Shown piece after piece: positions 1 through 8,645 of a stretch of 12,499 nucleotides of DNA. The position numbers and the translations under genes were made by a program. Each line of letters opens with the position of its first letter. The stretch's first letter is position 1. Source of the DNA: Chitinophagaceae bacterium (lineage in GTDB: Bacteria; Bacteroidota; Bacteroidia; Chitinophagales; Chitinophagaceae); assembly GCA_947468255.1 (NCBI GenBank), contig CANIMM010000062.1, positions 1 to 12,499 on the forward strand, read 5' to 3'. The notes below the pieces were generated by a model, which made no database searches, was not told where the DNA came from, and was given only the letters and a program-made list of their open reading frames with translations.

Positions 1-87
1 CAAATAGACATCTAATTGGTAATAAATTTTAGTAAACAATAATTTATAATTAAGTTACACAATTATAGTACTAGATATATCATTTTT

Positions 88-1878
88 ATGAAAACGATCG
101 ATGATGTTCACCAACTGTTTGCCAATTTTTTTAAAAATGAAACGTTGGCCCCTTTTGCGTACCTGCTTTCCAAAAAATTGCAGGAGGGCCATATTTGCAT
201 CCACAAAAATGACCCAGCACTCAATAGCAATGAAATACCCTACCCACCCCCTTTTAATGCAGCCAATTTAAACACAATCCATCAATTGGTTGGTAGCAGC
301 AAGGATATTCGCCCATTTATATTACACAAGGATCAACTCTACCTACACCGCTACTTTAATTATGAGAGCAGAATTTTACACAAAATAGGCGCATTGCTAA
401 AAAGTGAAATTGCCCAACAAGTAGACCGAAAAAATGAGCTAATAAAAATTGCGGTGCTGATTAAGTCATTACAGGCCAACTACCCTATCAATGCTTTTTT
501 AGACGGCGATTCAATAGATTGGCAACTTTCAGCGGCCTTACTGGGCGTACTTCACAACTTCACCATTATTACAGGGGGACCAGGGACAGGCAAAACCACC
601 ACCGTAGCCAAAATTTTATCCCTACTACTTACCATCAACCCATTGTGCAAAATAGCATTGGCCGCACCCACCGGAAAGGCCGCTATGCGACTGGCAGAAA
701 CCCTAAAGCAAACAAGCTTACCCGTTAGTCAACAAATTAAAGACAGATTCAGTCAATTGAAGCCGAATACCATTCATCGGCTACTCAATCCCATTGCAGA
801 CTCCATCTATTTTAAACATGACCAGTCCAACCCGCTGGTCTATGATGTTGTAATTGTAGACGAAGCTTCCATGATCGATGTTGCCCTCTTTGCTAAACTG
901 ATCGATGCCATCGGTCCAGATACAAGGCTTATACTACTAGGTGATAAAAATCAACTGGCCTCGGTGGAGGCGGGCAGTATGTTTGGCGACTTATGCAAAA
1001 CACAGGAGTCGCCCAATCGGCTCAACCAGGAATCAGCTGATTTTATCAATCAATTCATAACGGATCAGGAAAGGAAAATATCCAATACTTTTATAAATAC
1101 CCGTAAACATCCCCTTTCTGAACATATCATTGAATTACAAAAAAGCCACCGATTTAGCAGTACAGGTGGTATTGGTAAATTCAGCAATGCGATTATCACG
1201 AATAATGAAGCCGTTTTGAAGGAGTTTATTTTATCAAATAAAGAACCTGCTGTTATCATTGATACCAATAGGGATCATATTTTATTTGAATCCTTTGTTG
1301 CTGGTTACCGTGAGTACCTGCTTGAACCTGATATTAGCTTGGCCCTTCAAAAGCTGAACCATATTCGGGTACTCTGTGCAGTAAGAGAAGGACCACAAGG
1401 AATTTATGCTACCAACCGATTAATTGAAAGTTTTTTAACCAAACAAAACCTGATAGACACCAAGGATGAGTTTTATGAAAATAGGCCCATCATTGTTACA
1501 AGAAATTATACTGATCTTGCCCTCTATAATGGAGATATCGGTATTATCAGAAAAGATAGCAATGGCAATATGCGTGCTTGGTTTGAAGATAGCGATAAAA
1601 ACCTGCGGAGCGTAATGCCAGGCTATATTACCGGAGCAGAAACGGTATTTGCCATGACCATTCATAAAAGTCAGGGTTCGGAGTATAAGCAGGTATTGGT
1701 CATATTACCTCCCAACTCAGGAAGTCAATTATTAACCCGCGAATTACTGTACACTGCAGTAACGAGAGCGAAGGAAAAAGTGATCGTTCAGTCAACAGAA
1801 AATATCCTTTTGGAAACAGCAAAAGGTTCTGTGACCAGAGCATCCGGAATCATTCACCGATTTGAAGAAATTCAATAG
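88..1878 (+). CDS. recD: RecBCD subunit RecD: 5'-3' DNA helicase (exodeoxyribonuclease V alpha)
   Basis: RecD is the superfamily 1B 5'-to-3' motor of RecBCD, which unwinds and degrades DNA from double-strand ends and loads RecA for repair. The 596 residues match the family length (about 608 in E. coli). An N-terminal RecC-contacting region is followed by Walker A GGPGTGKTTT at residues 163-172 (Lys169), Walker B VIVDEAS with Asp258-Glu259, motif III LLGDKNQLASVEAG near 283-296, and the QKSHRF segment. A C-terminal SH3-like insertion (NGDIGII) precedes motif V TIHKSQGSEY (524-533) and motif VI YTAVTRAKEK with Arg560. The ATG at 88 is preceded by an AT-rich 87-base leader in which I recognise no clear promoter. 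recC follows after 17 bases, so the genes are probably co-transcribed and RecD is expected in a RecBCD complex. The QKSHRF segment and SH3 insertion favour RecD over the related RecD2, which normally occurs without recB and recC. Confidence 0.97.
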   Translation: MKTIDDVHQLFANFFKNETLAPFAYLLSKKLQEGHICIHKNDPALNSNEIPYPPPFNAANLNTIHQLVGSSKDIRPFILHKDQLYLHRYFNYESRILHKIGALLKSEIAQQVDRKNELIKIAVLIKSLQANYPINAFLDGDSIDWQLSAALLGVLHNFTIITGGPGTGKTTTVAKILSLLLTINPLCKIALAAPTGKAAMRLAETLKQTSLPVSQQIKDRFSQLKPNTIHRLLNPIADSIYFKHDQSNPLVYDVVIVDEASMIDVALFAKLIDAIGPDTRLILLGDKNQLASVEAGSMFGDLCKTQESPNRLNQESADFINQFITDQERKISNTFINTRKHPLSEHIIELQKSHRFSSTGGIGKFSNAIITNNEAVLKEFILSNKEPAVIIDTNRDHILFESFVAGYREYLLEPDISLALQKLNHIRVLCAVREGPQGIYATNRLIESFLTKQNLIDTKDEFYENRPIIVTRNYTDLALYNGDIGIIRKDSNGNMRAWFEDSDKNLRSVMPGYITGAETVFAMTIHKSQGSEYKQVLVILPPNSGSQLLTRELLYTAVTRAKEKVIVQSTENILLETAKGSVTRASGIIHRFEEIQ

Positions 1879-1895
1879 ATAATGTTGTAAAGAAT

Positions 1896-4800
1896 ATGCC
1901 CATTCAACTATTTGTATCAAATTCGCTTTCCCAACTGTCCAAGCAGCTTTCCAAAGATCTGCCCCTAAGCAAATCGGGCGTTTTTGGACAACAGCAGATT
2001 GTTACCCAAACGGAAGGGATGAACAACTGGCTTACCATTCAAATTGCCAGCCAATTGGGTATCGCCGCCAATAACACCTTTAACAAACCCAATGATATGA
2101 TTGCTCAAATCTATTATTGGCTAGGTGGAAAAAACAAACCCTTATTGAGCGCCGATTTTATAAAATGGACCGTTTTCGAACTCTTAAGTCAAGCTAATTT
2201 TATTCAAAAATTTCCATTAATTGCAAGTTATTATTCTGACAATGACTTAAAAAAAATATCTCTCTCCACCAAAATTGCCGACCTATTTGACCAGTACCAA
2301 ATGTACCGACCCGAAATAATTGCAGCTTGGAATCAATCGGCTATTTCCGCTATTACAGATAACTGGCAACAACATCTTTGGATAACCATACAAAATCAGG
2401 TGAAAGGCAAAATGCTGGATAAAACAGGGATGATTGAATACATTGTTAACGCCTTGAAAAAAAATGAAAATCAACAGATTTTAATCAACAAAGTTCCACA
2501 ACTTCAGTTTTTCGGGATTGCAGTAATTACCCCTTATTATTTGCAACTATTCAACGAACTCTCCAAATATATTTCTATCCGTTTTTATTTACTCAATCCT
2601 GCACCCACCTCTTTCTGGTTAGAAGATAAATCAGAAAAGCAAATAGCAAGAATCAATCAATCTTCCAAAACTAAACCAAACTCAACCCAATATTCTACAG
2701 TCGGCAATAGCCTGCTAACTAGTTGGGGCAACATAGTAAAAGAAAGTTTCTCGCTACTATTTCAGGATGATAACTACATCAATCTTTATAATGACGAGCT
2801 TTCAAAGGAGCCTTCAACCCCTACTACACTTTTAAAAAAAATACAGCACGATATTTTTTATAATGCTCCCGAAGAATACAGGAATTCAATTGAACTCTCT
2901 GACATCAATGATATCTCAATCAATATCAATAACTGTTTTACCCCGGTAAGAGAAGTGGAAGTACTTTATAATTACCTCTCCCATTTGGTAAATCAACAAA
3001 ATGAAAAAATTTCCCCTAGAGATATCGTGGTAATGGTGAGTAATATCGACAACTATGCACCCTACATCAGGGCCATTTTTGATAACGCTCCATACGAATT
3101 CCCTTACACGATAGCAGATGAAAGTGTTGTTTCCGGTAACAACCTTTTTAATGCAATCGGACTGATGCTTTCCCTTCAGGCGGATAGCTTTAAGGCAGAG
3201 GAGATACTAGAATTACTAGAATCGAAATATATACGAGCCCGATTTGGAATTACTGATATTCCAAACATTCGAAAAGCGGTTAACAATGCCAATATTCGAT
3301 TTGGTATTGCTGGTGAATCCGAAAATGAAACAAGGCTGGTAAGCTGGGAATATGGATTACAAAGGATGATGAGTGGGCTGTGCATCAGCGGGGAACCCAT
3401 TATAGAATGGGGCAACGACCAACTGATTCCACTAGATCATACAGAAGGCGCCCAATCATTGGAAATAATCCGCTTCTGGCATTTTATACAAATGATCCAG
3501 TACACTGTAGCGCAAAGAAACGATCCTAGATCTATTGCTAACTGGGGAGCCTACTTGCAAGAATTAGTAGAAAATATGATTTTTCAGTCGGGAGAAAAAG
3601 AAGAAGAAGATTATCATCTTTTTATTATTTACCTCGAAAAATTAACACTCATTGAAACAGTGAGTGAAACTGTTATTAGCTTTGAAGTATTTAGGAATAG
3701 CTTCTTGGAAATATTACAGACCGCAACAAAAAAGAAGGCCTTTGCAAGTGCAGGCATTACCTTTTGCTCACTCATCCCCATGCGAAGTATACCATTTAAA
3801 GTGGTAGCTATGTTGGGAATGGACTTTGATAAATTTCCCAGAAAAGAAACCAAGCTTAGTTTTAATCTACTCGAACAACAGAAGCAAATTGGTGATAGAA
3901 ATGTGAAGGAAAATGACAAACACCTTTTTTTGGAAACCATCCTTTCGGCAGAAAAATATTTTTACATCAGCTATATCGGCAACAGTGCAAAAGATGCTGG
4001 TAAAATTCCTCCCTCCTCCATGGTGGATGAACTGGTAGCGTATATCATCCGTGGGGTAAAAACTAACAATGAGAAATTGCGAGACAAAATAATTCACTCC
4101 CATCCGCTACATGGTTTCAGTCAACAATATTTCAATGGAAGCGGATTGTATAGCTACTTAAGCGATGATAAATACAAAAACAACATCTCTTTTTTTAGTT
4201 CTCAAAAAACGCCCACCTTGTTTTCCTTTGATGAAATATCGGTTACGGACCTTCAGCGTTTTTTCAAAGACCCTATCAAGTGGTATTTTAATAAGGCTTT
4301 GTCCATTTACTTTCGCGAAGAGCCTGTATTGTTAGCAGATACCGAAGTATTTACTTTAGAAGGATTAGAAAGTCTGCAATTCAAAAACGAGCTGCTCCAT
4401 TTGGAGGAAACGGAATACGAGGCATTCTTTCAACGTAAAAGCAAACTAGGGGAACTTCCACTCAAAAACACCGGCCGGCAAACATTTCACCATTTCATTG
4501 AAGCAGTTAGACCAATGAAAAACAGACTTTCTGAAATTATAGCAGGAACTTCGGCAACGCCTTATTTAATTGATATCAACATTGACGGCAGCAACATTAA
4601 AGGTAAAATCAATAACCTGTATGGCACCAAAATGGTAGCTTTTTCAGATTCGAAAACACCTGCCAAAAATGTAGCAGATAATTTTTTATCCTACCTTATT
4701 GTTACAGCACAAGGATTGGAAGCCGATTTTTATTTTATCCCATTCAAAAACCATCAAAATTTCAATATCCCCGCTGGAACCATTTCAACCCAGCAGGCAA

Positions 4801-5099
4801 TAGAAATGCTTACCCTTTTCATCTCCTACTTTAAAAGCGGTTTTCAGCAGCCCTTTCTTTTTTGGCCATCTTTTAAGATAAACCCTTTTGAACTTTTTGA
4901 GGCAGATGCAGCCACTTTTGTAGATTCAATTGAAAAAATGCGAAAGGATAAATTTGATTTTACATTCAAAAATGAATACATGATTAAAGCGTACGAAAAT
5001 GCTTTTTTTAGTGAACCAAATTTTGAAACTATGAAAGCCAATACGATTGGCATTTTTGAAACCATTGAAAAACTGATGCCCGGAATCATAAATAAATAA
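1896..5099 (+). CDS. recC: RecBCD subunit RecC: DNA-splitting and Chi-scanning subunit (exodeoxyribonuclease V gamma)
   Basis: RecC holds the RecB and RecD motors together, splits the duplex, and scans the 3' strand for Chi. It has a helicase-like fold without a working ATPase. The 1067 residues compare with 1122 in E. coli. Recognisable landmarks are QTEGMNNWL (38-46) followed by GIAAN (55-59), ADLFDQYQMYRPE around 128-140, MRSIPFK beginning at Met629 followed by LGMDFDKFPR, ISYIGNS, and VTDLQRFFKDPIKWYF from about 783, which begins the nuclease-like C-terminal domain. No Walker A motif is visible, as expected. The ATG at 1896 gives an N-terminus that lines up with E. coli RecC residue for residue through about position 71. 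Several residues that contact Chi in E. coli are changed here (see findings). The gene lies between recD and recB, separated from recB by only 3 bases, so coupled translation is likely. Confidence 0.96.
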   Translation: MPIQLFVSNSLSQLSKQLSKDLPLSKSGVFGQQQIVTQTEGMNNWLTIQIASQLGIAANNTFNKPNDMIAQIYYWLGGKNKPLLSADFIKWTVFELLSQANFIQKFPLIASYYSDNDLKKISLSTKIADLFDQYQMYRPEIIAAWNQSAISAITDNWQQHLWITIQNQVKGKMLDKTGMIEYIVNALKKNENQQILINKVPQLQFFGIAVITPYYLQLFNELSKYISIRFYLLNPAPTSFWLEDKSEKQIARINQSSKTKPNSTQYSTVGNSLLTSWGNIVKESFSLLFQDDNYINLYNDELSKEPSTPTTLLKKIQHDIFYNAPEEYRNSIELSDINDISININNCFTPVREVEVLYNYLSHLVNQQNEKISPRDIVVMVSNIDNYAPYIRAIFDNAPYEFPYTIADESVVSGNNLFNAIGLMLSLQADSFKAEEILELLESKYIRARFGITDIPNIRKAVNNANIRFGIAGESENETRLVSWEYGLQRMMSGLCISGEPIIEWGNDQLIPLDHTEGAQSLEIIRFWHFIQMIQYTVAQRNDPRSIANWGAYLQELVENMIFQSGEKEEEDYHLFIIYLEKLTLIETVSETVISFEVFRNSFLEILQTATKKKAFASAGITFCSLIPMRSIPFKVVAMLGMDFDKFPRKETKLSFNLLEQQKQIGDRNVKENDKHLFLETILSAEKYFYISYIGNSAKDAGKIPPSSMVDELVAYIIRGVKTNNEKLRDKIIHSHPLHGFSQQYFNGSGLYSYLSDDKYKNNISFFSSQKTPTLFSFDEISVTDLQRFFKDPIKWYFNKALSIYFREEPVLLADTEVFTLEGLESLQFKNELLHLEETEYEAFFQRKSKLGELPLKNTGRQTFHHFIEAVRPMKNRLSEIIAGTSATPYLIDINIDGSNIKGKINNLYGTKMVAFSDSKTPAKNVADNFLSYLIVTAQGLEADFYFIPFKNHQNFNIPAGTISTQQAIEMLTLFISYFKSGFQQPFLFWPSFKINPFELFEADAATFVDSIEKMRKDKFDFTFKNEYMIKAYENAFFSEPNFETMKANTIGIFETIEKLMPGIINK

Positions 5100-5102
5100 T
5101 CT

Positions 5103-8100
5103 ATGCCAAATACAGCCTTTTATGCAGAAACTGTTTCACTACAGCAAAGCAATTTAATAGAAGCCAGTGCGGGCACTGGAAAGACCTATTCTATTGCCCT
5201 ACTATCCCTGCGGCTATTACTGGAAAAAAATATACCTATCCAGGAAATATTAATGGTAACATTTACAAAAGCAGCAGTAGCAGAATTAGAAACACGTGTT
5301 AGGGAGTTTATCAGAATGGCGCACGCAGCTAGTGTAGGAAAAACAATCAGCGACCCTACGATTGCCGGCATTGTTAGCAATTCAATTATAGCGATAGGCG
5401 AAAAACAAACAGAGCGACTACTTCACCAAGCCATCCTGTTTCTAGATGAAACAGGCATTCTTACCATCCATAGTTTTTGTCAACGAACCCTTTCTGAATA
5501 TGCTTTTGAAACAAACCAAATTTTTGGTGCTGAAGCAATGAGCCCAGGTGACTTGGATGACTTATCCAATGATGAAGTCAATGTTTTTTGGAGAAAACAT
5601 ATTGTAGTTTTGGAAACACAATTACTGGATTATGTAATGCCAGTATTCCTTTCACGTGATTTATTATTTACATTTATCAAGGAAGCGATGTCTGGTAAAA
5701 AGCTGATTGCACTTTCGCCCTATCAGCCCGATCTACTATCTACCCAACAACAAAATCAACTGATCGGTCGGTTAAATGAACAAAAGGGAATTATCAATAC
5801 AGCAAAAGATCTAGCACTTGACTTCATCAATAAAAACAAAGTTCAATTATATAAAGAGACTGAAAGTAATAAGCGAGCAAAACAAAATTTGTTACCCCTC
5901 TTTGAGTATCCTGAACTATTACTCAATGCTATCTGGGAAAATCTATCAAAAGAATATGTAAAGAAAGTTTTTGCTGATTTGCTACCGATACTAGCGGCAG
6001 CCGAAACTGCTGAAAACCTTATCAATAAAATATGCTACGAATTCACGAATCAACTTTACCAAATGGCAATCGATATTATTTGCGCACAGGTAGACCGTAG
6101 AAAAGTAAGTAATAGCATGCTCGCTTTTGATGACATGATCCGTAAGCTCCATCAATCAGTAGTAATCAATAAAAACCAAACCCTTACCAATGCCTTAAGG
6201 CTCAAATACAAGGCGGTTTTTATTGATGAATTTCAGGATACCGACAAATTGCAATATGAAATATTCAATGCACTGTTTGGGATAGATAGCATTCTTTTTT
6301 ATATCGGCGACCCAAAGCAATCAATCTATGCTTGGCGACAGGCTGATATCAATACCTATTTTAAAGCCGGTAATGCCGTAACAAACAAATATGGCATGAA
6401 TACCAATTATAGATCCTGCAATGGCATCATCAAAGCTCAAAATGACTTCTTCAAGCCTACCATTGATTTTGACACTTTTTACTTTGGAGCTGCTCCCGAT
6501 GCAATTCACTATTATGATGTTGCAGCACCTACAAAAAACGAAAAAGGGAACCTATTGTTTAAAGGCAATCAAGTAAATCCAATTACCATTTACAATAACC
6601 AAAATAATGATGAAATTATTGAATCGGTTATGGCTACTGTAATCCAATTATTGAGTGATCCTGCTTATACAATTGTGGAAAATAATATTTCAAAACCTAT
6701 CAGACCATCTGACATTGGTATTCTTGTAAGAACCAACAATAAGGGAAAGGAAATCAAAGAAAAACTGTCGCTCTATAAAATACCTGCAGTCACCATTGAT
6801 GATACCAAACTATCTGAAACCAAAGAATCAGCAGAACTGCTCTATGTTTTGCAGGCCGTAGTGGAAATCAATGCATCCAATATCAACAAGGCGCTTTTAT
6901 CAAGTTTGACTGGCTTTACAATTGAAAATATTACCCAGCTAAATGAAGAACTGGTATTACAACAATTTAAAACTTACCAGCAATCCTGGACCAAAGAGGG
7001 TGTGTATGTAATGCTCATGAAATTTATAACCGACTACCGGGTAAAGACCCATTTATTGGAAAGCAACATAGCCGGTGGAGAACGAATTCTTTCCAATACC
7101 CTTCAGTTGGTAGAACTATTACATAAAATACAAACCAATAAACAATACTCCCCCACCGAGCTTATCAACTGGTTGCAAAAAGTGAGAGAAGGTCATACAG
7201 CCGAAGGGGACGAGTTTGAACAACGCATTGAAAGTGATGAAGATGCTGTCAAAATTGTAACCATCCATAAAAGCAAGGGGCTGGAATATAATATTGTAAT
7301 TGCCCCCTACCTCGACATTAAAACTGACATAAAAGATTTCACCAGTTACAGGGATCCAATAACGGGCGACTATCTTTTTGCCAATAACGAAATTTTAACG
7401 CCGGATCAAATTGACATTATCCTTACTCAACAAGAGCAGGAAAATAGGCGGCTAATCTATGTGGCAATCACAAGGGCCAAATACAAATGTTACCTTTGCA
7501 ATAGTCTTGCTGGCTACTACAAAAAATCCTCTTTCAAGCCTTTCGTCGAAGCCATCAGCAAATCCGCTTCAAAAGAAATTGCATTTGAAGAAGCCCCAGC
7601 GATACCTTATCGTTTCAAGTATAATGCTGGCATTCCATATTACCCGATTGTCTATAAAAAGGCTAGTAATTTTTCATTGGAGCAACTTCACTGGCACAAG
7701 ATGAGCTATACTTTTTTAAACCCCGAACACATTTCCCAACAAAAACCAACAGCAGGAAATCCGAAAGATGCTTATAGCGAATTTATATTTTCCACTTTAA
7801 AAAAAGGAGCCTACACCGGAAATTTATTACATTACATTTTTGAGTTCATTCATTTTTCAGAGAGTACACATTGGCCAAAAGTTATCAACAATGCCCTGAA
7901 ACGACTATCACCCGGTAACCAGGACGCATATGCGACCAATTTACTGGAGCTGTTGCAGCAGGTTACCCAAACTGACTTGCATTGCAACGGGCAGTCATTT
8001 TCATTATCTCAGTTCAATCATGAACACCGCATCAACGAGTTTGAATTTGACTTTATGGTACAACCTTTTCAGGTACCCCAGATCAACCAGCTTTCCACCA

Positions 8101-8531
8101 TAAAAGTCCCCTTTCACTTAAAACCATTTCAACAATCTTCAGGGCAATTAGAAGGTATTATGAATGGGAAAATGGACCTCTTTTTTGAACATGGAGGCAA
8201 ATATTATATCCTCGACTGGAAATCAAATTATCTGGGTGATAGTCTTTCAGACTATACAACTGATAAAATTTGGGATGCGATGGCTGAAAACAATTATCAT
8301 TTACAATACCATATTTATACAGTGGCCATCTGCAAATATCTTTCGCTCCATGTACCAGGCTTTTCTTACGAAACCCATTTTGGAGGGGTTATCTATTTAT
8401 TTGTAAGGGGTATCAGAAAGGGTGAAAATACTGGCATCTTTTTTCACCAACCAGAAAAGAATACGATTGATCAACTTACTCATTATTTATCCTATTCAGC
8501 AGTTGCGGATCCTCTTGAAAAACAACTATAA
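5103..8531 (+). CDS. recB: RecBCD subunit RecB: 3'-5' helicase and nuclease (exodeoxyribonuclease V beta)
   Basis: RecB is the superfamily 1A 3'-to-5' motor and the only nuclease of the complex; its nuclease domain also loads RecA. The 1142 residues are close to the 1180 of E. coli. Walker A ASAGTGKT occupies 21-28 (Lys27), FIDEFQDTD carries Asp375-Glu376, GDPKQSIYAWR begins at Gly402, motif V TIHKSKGLEY has His722 and Lys723, and motif VI YVAITRAK has Arg791. The C-terminal nuclease domain holds GNLLHYIFEF with His910, GKMDLFF with Asp1025, and LDWKSNYLG with Asp1038 and Lys1040. The 13- and 2-residue spacings match E. coli Asp1067, Asp1080 and Lys1082 (numbering from memory), so the nuclease should be active. 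The start is 3 bases after the recC stop. No strong terminator is visible in the 114 bases before the next gene. Confidence 0.97.
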   Translation: MPNTAFYAETVSLQQSNLIEASAGTGKTYSIALLSLRLLLEKNIPIQEILMVTFTKAAVAELETRVREFIRMAHAASVGKTISDPTIAGIVSNSIIAIGEKQTERLLHQAILFLDETGILTIHSFCQRTLSEYAFETNQIFGAEAMSPGDLDDLSNDEVNVFWRKHIVVLETQLLDYVMPVFLSRDLLFTFIKEAMSGKKLIALSPYQPDLLSTQQQNQLIGRLNEQKGIINTAKDLALDFINKNKVQLYKETESNKRAKQNLLPLFEYPELLLNAIWENLSKEYVKKVFADLLPILAAAETAENLINKICYEFTNQLYQMAIDIICAQVDRRKVSNSMLAFDDMIRKLHQSVVINKNQTLTNALRLKYKAVFIDEFQDTDKLQYEIFNALFGIDSILFYIGDPKQSIYAWRQADINTYFKAGNAVTNKYGMNTNYRSCNGIIKAQNDFFKPTIDFDTFYFGAAPDAIHYYDVAAPTKNEKGNLLFKGNQVNPITIYNNQNNDEIIESVMATVIQLLSDPAYTIVENNISKPIRPSDIGILVRTNNKGKEIKEKLSLYKIPAVTIDDTKLSETKESAELLYVLQAVVEINASNINKALLSSLTGFTIENITQLNEELVLQQFKTYQQSWTKEGVYVMLMKFITDYRVKTHLLESNIAGGERILSNTLQLVELLHKIQTNKQYSPTELINWLQKVREGHTAEGDEFEQRIESDEDAVKIVTIHKSKGLEYNIVIAPYLDIKTDIKDFTSYRDPITGDYLFANNEILTPDQIDIILTQQEQENRRLIYVAITRAKYKCYLCNSLAGYYKKSSFKPFVEAISKSASKEIAFEEAPAIPYRFKYNAGIPYYPIVYKKASNFSLEQLHWHKMSYTFLNPEHISQQKPTAGNPKDAYSEFIFSTLKKGAYTGNLLHYIFEFIHFSESTHWPKVINNALKRLSPGNQDAYATNLLELLQQVTQTDLHCNGQSFSLSQFNHEHRINEFEFDFMVQPFQVPQINQLSTIKVPFHLKPFQQSSGQLEGIMNGKMDLFFEHGGKYYILDWKSNYLGDSLSDYTTDKIWDAMAENNYHLQYHIYTVAICKYLSLHVPGFSYETHFGGVIYLFVRGIRKGENTGIFFHQPEKNTIDQLTHYLSYSAVADPLEKQL

Positions 8532-8583
8532 CTTATTTAAAAATCAAGATAAAAAACAATTGAGATCAGTTTGCACCCCCTTA

Positions 8584-8598
8584 ATTTGTTACACAAAT
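8584..8598. promoter_or_regulatory. Perfect palindrome upstream of the pbfA-like gene, candidate operator
   Basis: The 15 bases ATTTGT-TAC-ACAAAT form a perfect 6-base inverted repeat around a 3-base spacer. They end 5 bases before a TAnnTTTG-like box and 47 bases before the pbfA-like start codon. That position is typical for a dimeric transcription factor acting on the cassette. No regulator gene is in view, so its identity and role are inference. Confidence 0.35.
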
Positions 8599-8602
8599 GA
8601 CG

Positions 8603-8610
8603 TATTTTTG
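8603..8610 (+). promoter_or_regulatory. Candidate Bacteroidota -7 promoter element for the phosphonate cassette
   Basis: TATTTTTG fits the Bacteroidota -7 consensus TAnnTTTG exactly and lies 35 bases before the pbfA-like ATG, giving a leader of about 30 bases. The nearest upstream TTTG (8585-8588) is 14 bases away, shorter than the usual gap of about 19-20, so the -33 element is doubtful. The region is AT-rich and a chance match is possible. Confidence 0.4.
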
Positions 8611-8645
8611 AAAAAGAAAACATTGCTATTAAAAATAAATTCGAA

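Noticed and set aside
40..52. Palindrome TAATT-TAT-AATTA upstream of recD
   Set aside because: It is composed only of A and T in a very AT-rich leader, so such a repeat is likely by chance, and no -7 box accompanies it.
519..728. 69-codon + strand open frame
   Set aside because: It lies inside recD over the Walker A region in another frame, and its low-complexity translation resembles no family.
3629..3940. 103-codon - strand open frame
   Set aside because: It is fully antisense to a conserved part of recC (MRSIPFK region), with no motif of its own.
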